The notes below the pieces were generated by a model. It was given only the letters and a program-made list of their open reading frames with translations. It had not been told where the DNA came from and ran no database searches. From the NCBI GenBank assembly GCA_033852175.1, contig JAWSUY010000012.1, positions 1 through 64,000 of the forward strand: 64,000 bases of DNA, read 5' to 3'. This DNA comes from Agarilytica sp033852175 (GTDB lineage Bacteria; Pseudomonadota; Gammaproteobacteria; Pseudomonadales; Cellvibrionaceae). Position numbers and translations under genes: made by a program. Below, in pieces: positions 60,451-64,000 of the stretch. Position 1 is the stretch's first letter. Each line of letters opens with the position of its first letter.

Positions 60451-60653
60451 CAAAAGCACCCTTCGCACGCCTGCTCGCCGTAACTATTAGTTATCCCGCC
60501 AGATTAACAAAAGAAAACTTAACGAAAGCTGAACGAAACTGAAGAGAATAGAAGGAAAACCGCAAAACTCGCCGGAGATGCTACAGTTAAAGCACAGTAT
60601 GCGAACGAAAACACCCGCTGCAATTCCCTACTTCCGGGTGATGGATCTCAAAT

Positions 60654-61052
60654 ATGCACCCAAATACCGCTCTTTCAGCACTGCCTAGCAATAGCTTTAT
60701 CCCACAGAAGCTGAAATATCTCGTGCCACTTATTTGCCTCTTGCTCTCTTGCGATTCCCACTTACAGGGTGAGCCGCCCCTACACAAAGCCGCGTATAAA
60801 GGAGAGATAGAACAAATCGAAAAGCTGATTAAGGCTGGAGAAAAGGTCAACAGTCTAAATAGTGAAGGGGCAACACCGTTGCACTGGGCGGCGTTTAAAG
60901 GACAACTCGAAGCAGCAAAAACACTCGTAAAATATGGAGCCGAGGTGAACGCGAAAACCAATAAGGGTTCAACACCGTTACGGCTAGCCACGACTCACAA
61001 AAAAGAGGCGCTCATCAATTACTTAAAAAGCAGAGGAGGAGTAGTCGATTAG
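60654..61052 (+). CDS. Ankyrin-repeat lipoprotein
   Basis: This 132-residue protein starts with a short signal (C-L-L-L-S-C, possible lipobox) and has three ankyrin repeats: P-P-L-H-K-A-A-Y-K-G, T-P-L-H-W-A-A-F-K-G and T-P-L-R-L-A-T-T-H-K. Each includes the expected helix and loop residues. It is likely a periplasmic or outer-membrane protein-protein interaction module; partners are unknown. It is a stand-alone gene with few neighbours on this strand. Confidence 0.8.
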   Translation: MHPNTALSALPSNSFIPQKLKYLVPLICLLLSCDSHLQGEPPLHKAAYKGEIEQIEKLIKAGEKVNSLNSEGATPLHWAAFKGQLEAAKTLVKYGAEVNAKTNKGSTPLRLATTHKKEALINYLKSRGGVVD

Positions 61053-61088
61053 ACCACTCCTAAGTCTCCGCTAAACGTTAAAAACGTA

Positions 61089-61610
61089 TTACTTATCAGC
61101 CATAGTCAATACAACTGAACCGGCTCGATTACCAGACTCAATCAGGTCATGGGCCTTTGCACATTCCGAAAGTTCAAAGGTTTTATGGATTCTCAGATCA
61201 AGTGCTTCTCGGTTCAGAAGCTCAGTGAGGTTTTTAATGGCTTCAGCCCTCTCAGCTTCATTGAGCAAATAGACAAGCACAAATTCGAGTTTTACCGCTT
61301 TAAATAACAAAGGGTAGAACGGTAGCTGAGGCTCCACTCGTAATGCCGAACCGTAGGTTGCAATCGAACCTTTTTCAGCAATAACAGCCGCAATCGTACT
61401 CATATTCATGCCAAATTCAACTTCGACAATACGATCAATCAGCTCGCCATGATTCCGCTCAATAATGAGTTCAGCCAAATTAGAAGACGTGTAGTAAAAA
61501 ATCTCATACACAACTAATGCTTCGTTTGCTGATCCAAATTTTGAGTATGTTGTTGCTCGCCTGCCTCTACCTCTTTCAGAAATATTCATTTGCGACGAAT
61601 TCCTGAACAA
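61089..61610 (-). pseudogene. Quinone oxidoreductase (MDR) with internal deletion
   Basis: The C-terminal 130 residues match zinc-less medium-chain quinone oxidoreductases (D-R-I-V-E-V-E-F-G, A-T-Y-G-S, P-F-Y-P-L-L-F-K, F-V-L-V-Y). About 20 residues near the N-terminus (A-T-T-Y-S-K-F-G-S-A-N-E-A-L-V-V) resemble the true start of such enzymes. Between them, about 180 residues covering the catalytic domain and the first part of the cofactor fold are missing. The frame is kept, so the gene is an internally deleted, almost surely inactive remnant rather than a truncation. Confidence 0.7.
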
Positions 61611-61722
61611 GCATAAAGATTGAGGTTAAATTGATTAAATGAATTATTTAGATGTCTTGGATTTTATTTTCGAATTTGAAATTCAGATAGCAATTTTACA
61701 TTAAAAAGGTACACCACAACAA

Positions 61723-62358
61723 TCACGGCACGTAAAAACTAATCTGCACCCCCACCCCATTACTAAAACCAGCATCATTAAAATAATGAGAAAAATAAAA
61801 CTGGCCATGCAGATATGTCGAATAATGGTATTCGATAAACGGCTTTAAATAAGCCGAGCTTTTAAAGCTATCCAGCGCCTGATATTGACAGCCTTCACAA
61901 CGAAAAATCGTCCTATCAATGTCGTTGTAACGATAACCGAGCATCACACCATAACGTATCGCCTCAAAACGCTGAAAAGGACTGAGAGGAAACGTAAACC
62001 CAGCCTCAAAGTAAAGCGCATATCCCAATACATTCGATCGCTTGCTGGACGTTCCCTCACCGCGATTATTATTGACCGTTTCTGTAAATGGTGAATCGTC
62101 ACGAATATAAACGCCGTCAACACCCATTTCTAGCTGTATGTATTGATGCGGAACGCTTTTGAAATAAAGCCCTATCGCATGCGCAATATCGCCAACGTGC
62201 ATATCAAGGTCTTCACCTTCATTAATATCGTTAACGTCCAACCGCTGATAATTCAAACCATAATAATTATTGTGAAAATCGATTTCTGATTCTGCAGGGG
62301 GACTAACAAAAATGCAGAATAGAACCACAACAAAAATAGAATATTGTATTCGTAACAT
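61723..62358 (-). CDS. Outer-membrane barrel-like protein
   Basis: This 211-residue protein has a signal peptide (1-24) and amphipathic strands with Tyr-rich turns. It ends in Q-I-S-F-Y-V-P, a less typical C-terminus for BAM recognition. A C-E-G-C-Q motif near residue 155 is a possible metal or disulfide site. It is 47 bp downstream of the DUF1566 gene and probably in the same operon. Confidence 0.6.
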   Translation of the reverse strand: MLRIQYSIFVVVLFCIFVSPPAESEIDFHNNYYGLNYQRLDVNDINEGEDLDMHVGDIAHAIGLYFKSVPHQYIQLEMGVDGVYIRDDSPFTETVNNNRGEGTSSKRSNVLGYALYFEAGFTFPLSPFQRFEAIRYGVMLGYRYNDIDRTIFRCEGCQYQALDSFKSSAYLKPFIEYHYSTYLHGQFYFSHYFNDAGFSNGVGVQISFYVP

Positions 62359-62405
62359 GGGTTTTGACTCCTCGATTTTCTGTTTATCATTTTACCGCCC
62401 ATAAA

Positions 62406-63851
62406 TCACCGACAATCTCGCACTAAATGAACCATGTGTTTATCCCTTCGGCTGCCGTAAAAAATAATACTGTTTTGATACTGGAAGTAATAACTGTTAG
62501 TAGATTGACGTGCATGAGGGGTGCTGCTCCACACATTATCAAGCGGTATATTAGGGAAAACAAAAGGGTTAAGTGCTGGCTCTTCACATTGGGTTTCTAC
62601 CGTACGCTGCAGCTCCTTGATATTCGGGATACGCCAAGGTGTTTCTGCTGCGTTCAGACTATTGTTTTCCTCGGCAGCGTATTCAAGCGCTCCTACCCAT
62701 GACATAAAATTTTTCCGCCCCTCGCTGCAGTATTGACCTGACATACCCGCCACACATCTACGCCAAATTAATCCGGTGTAGGTATCAAGTACATTCCCCA
62801 GATTATCTTGCTTAAAGCGTGATATTGGCGACGTGAGAGCGGCTTTTGAATTACAACGTTGCAGGGGAGCCAACTCATCACGCAGTCTCGGATCCTGCTC
62901 GGCCAAAGTTACAGAGAGGGCCGGTTTTTCCGGTGAATGATGACTCCTCACCAAACGAATATAATGAGCCGATCGACTAGAACCCCCAGCCACGCGTCCA
63001 AAATGAAAACCTACCGCCCATGCACTACCGACATCGTCAGAATCTATTGTTGAAGACCAGTAAAACCCGACGGCTGTATGCGGGAAATAACTTATATCAA
63101 TACTCGGCTCTGATTTACCATAATCAACCAAGTCTTGGAGTTCCATTTTATCTGGTAGGCGCCAATCGTTAAAACCACATAAGCCCTCCCGATTTACTGC
63201 CATAACATAAGCTTGAGTATCACACTCACCAGAAACATTACACTTACCACCATCAGACGTAGAATATTCAGGCAAGGCATTATTAGACCAACTAAATGTA
63301 TTGGTTTTATTTCTCAATTCATCGCTAAACTCATCGCGCTTCACCTCCCACATGAGACCGCTATGATTGTCCAATACGCATGTCCAATCACGTTCATCAA
63401 ATGATAACAATCCCCCGTCATCATCTACTTTTGAAAAATCAAATCCGCCGCTTCCACCTCCAACTTTAATTAAAGACGTTTCTCGGTCTCGACCATGATT
63501 ACAATCCTGCACAATGGAATCAAAATCATTACAATACGATAAATTCTGCTCCTCTCCGTCAGCCCCAAAGGTAATGCCCGAATCGTTAGCGTTAAACACC
63601 ACCTCATCGCAAGTACATTCACCATCACAAAAGGGCAAGCTTGGTAAAGATGCAGCAATCTCCGCTCCTTCCTCACCCTCCTCACCCTCCTCACCGCTAT
63701 CATTTACGATTAAACCTATTTCACTACCGCTCTCAACTTCCCCCACTCCTTCATATTTACACCCCAGATTAAATATCACTGACAGTAACAAGAAACTGAA
63801 CACTATTTTTTTAGCTGAAGACCTATGTAGTGGTATGACAAAACGGAGCAT
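62406..63851 (-). CDS. Double DUF1566 (Lcl C-terminal) lipoprotein
   Basis: This 481-residue protein has a lipobox F-N-L-G-C (Cys31). An acidic linker with repeated G-E-E-G-E-E (encoded by a 9-bp repeat near 63663-63695) follows. Two DUF1566 domains are seen: one with T-G-L-M-W-like N-H-S-G-L-M-W, N-D-W-R-L-P and F-Y-W-S-S-T (about 160-310), the second with T-G-L-I-W, W-R-I-P-N-I-K-E and V-W-S-S-T (about 350-475). The family is a C-type-lectin-like fold with W-R-L-P and W-S-S motifs; it may bind surface ligands. It heads an operon with the barrel gene at 61723. Confidence 0.85.
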   Translation of the reverse strand: MLRFVIPLHRSSAKKIVFSFLLLSVIFNLGCKYEGVGEVESGSEIGLIVNDSGEEGEEGEEGAEIAASLPSLPFCDGECTCDEVVFNANDSGITFGADGEEQNLSYCNDFDSIVQDCNHGRDRETSLIKVGGGSGGFDFSKVDDDGGLLSFDERDWTCVLDNHSGLMWEVKRDEFSDELRNKTNTFSWSNNALPEYSTSDGGKCNVSGECDTQAYVMAVNREGLCGFNDWRLPDKMELQDLVDYGKSEPSIDISYFPHTAVGFYWSSTIDSDDVGSAWAVGFHFGRVAGGSSRSAHYIRLVRSHHSPEKPALSVTLAEQDPRLRDELAPLQRCNSKAALTSPISRFKQDNLGNVLDTYTGLIWRRCVAGMSGQYCSEGRKNFMSWVGALEYAAEENNSLNAAETPWRIPNIKELQRTVETQCEEPALNPFVFPNIPLDNVWSSTPHARQSTNSYYFQYQNSIIFYGSRRDKHMVHLVRDCR

Positions 63852-64000
63852 AAGTACCTACCTTCGTTTGAGTTACATATTATTTGGAGTCAACTTTCAT
63901 GCCAAGCGATCCGACCAACTTGGCAAACATGTTGCAGAAACGAATAGCTGAGATGAAAACAATGTGAATTTTAATTCCGAAAAAGCGAAAACCCGCTACG
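63852..64000. other. Right edge, upstream of the DUF1566 gene
   Basis: No gene is visible. The edge cuts whatever follows. AAAACCCGCTACG at the very end resembles TCGCTACGACCC of the palindromic element E1, but too little is present to call it. Confidence 0.3.

Overview
The window looks like part of the chromosome of a free-living, probably marine gammaproteobacterium, most likely near the Cellvibrionales. This is inferred from gene content: many secreted or outer-membrane beta-barrel proteins, lipoproteins, Cys-bracketed secreted modules, SpoU methyltransferases, a GlxA/FtrA-type regulator, ribonuclease Z and an FKBP lipoprotein. No rRNA, tRNA, CRISPR array, prophage or complete insertion sequence was seen.

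Layout. 0-5 kb: the 3' end of a Thr-Pro-linked secreted protein, a GFA-type zinc protein, a glutathione S-transferase divergent from a TetR regulator with three matching operators between them, two alpha/beta hydrolases and a small lipoprotein. 5.6-10.5 kb: an M48 peptidase followed by three AIM24/TIGR00266 paralogues and a short-chain dehydrogenase. 11-17 kb: two large homologous secreted proteins that share a small Cys-bracketed module (signature H-x-x-A-G-R-A) with the partial protein at the left edge. 17-20 kb: SpoU methyltransferase, barrel protein, DUF3089 hydrolase, YCII protein. 20.3-26.6 kb: an accessory tract of small, mostly unrelated minus-strand genes, several broken by single-base indels or a stop (a secreted Cys protein, a zinc-ribbon protein, a SymE-like toxin), with recurring boundary sequences and a diverged direct repeat. 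26.6-28.9 kb: a metal locus with MerP-like, outer-membrane and MerT-like proteins and a Cys/His-rich secreted protein.

29-42 kb: NYN protein, CBS-GGDEF cyclase, MFS exporter, a 1206-residue hybrid histidine kinase, a barrel protein, a phospholipase C-like secreted protein, a DEDD exonuclease, a GNAT enzyme, and a rhodanese divergent from a GlxA/FtrA-type regulator. 42.3-47.2 kb: a three-gene 2-oxoacid:acceptor oxidoreductase operon including an FAD/iron-sulfur partner. 47.6-54.5 kb: a hydrolase fused to a probable beta-helix, small lipoproteins, a TfoX-like gene with two compensating frameshifts, and a cardiolipin synthase. 55-64 kb: ribonuclease Z, FKBP isomerase, a second SpoU enzyme, a second COQ4-motif protein, a glycine-rich-domain protein, lipoproteins, an ankyrin protein, an internally deleted quinone oxidoreductase, a barrel protein and a double DUF1566 lipoprotein.

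Two repeat systems overlay the genes. One is a family of 70-160 bp imperfect palindromes with ends TAGTGCCC/GGGCACTA (7.6, 13.4, 51.9, 53.5-54.3 kb). The other is a set of short tandem arrays with an ACGGG/CCCGT core near gene ends (0.9, 4.5, 32.4, 50.3, 54.7 kb; weaker at 16.9, 20.2, 58.8 kb). Function calls rest on motifs read by eye; no database search was possible.
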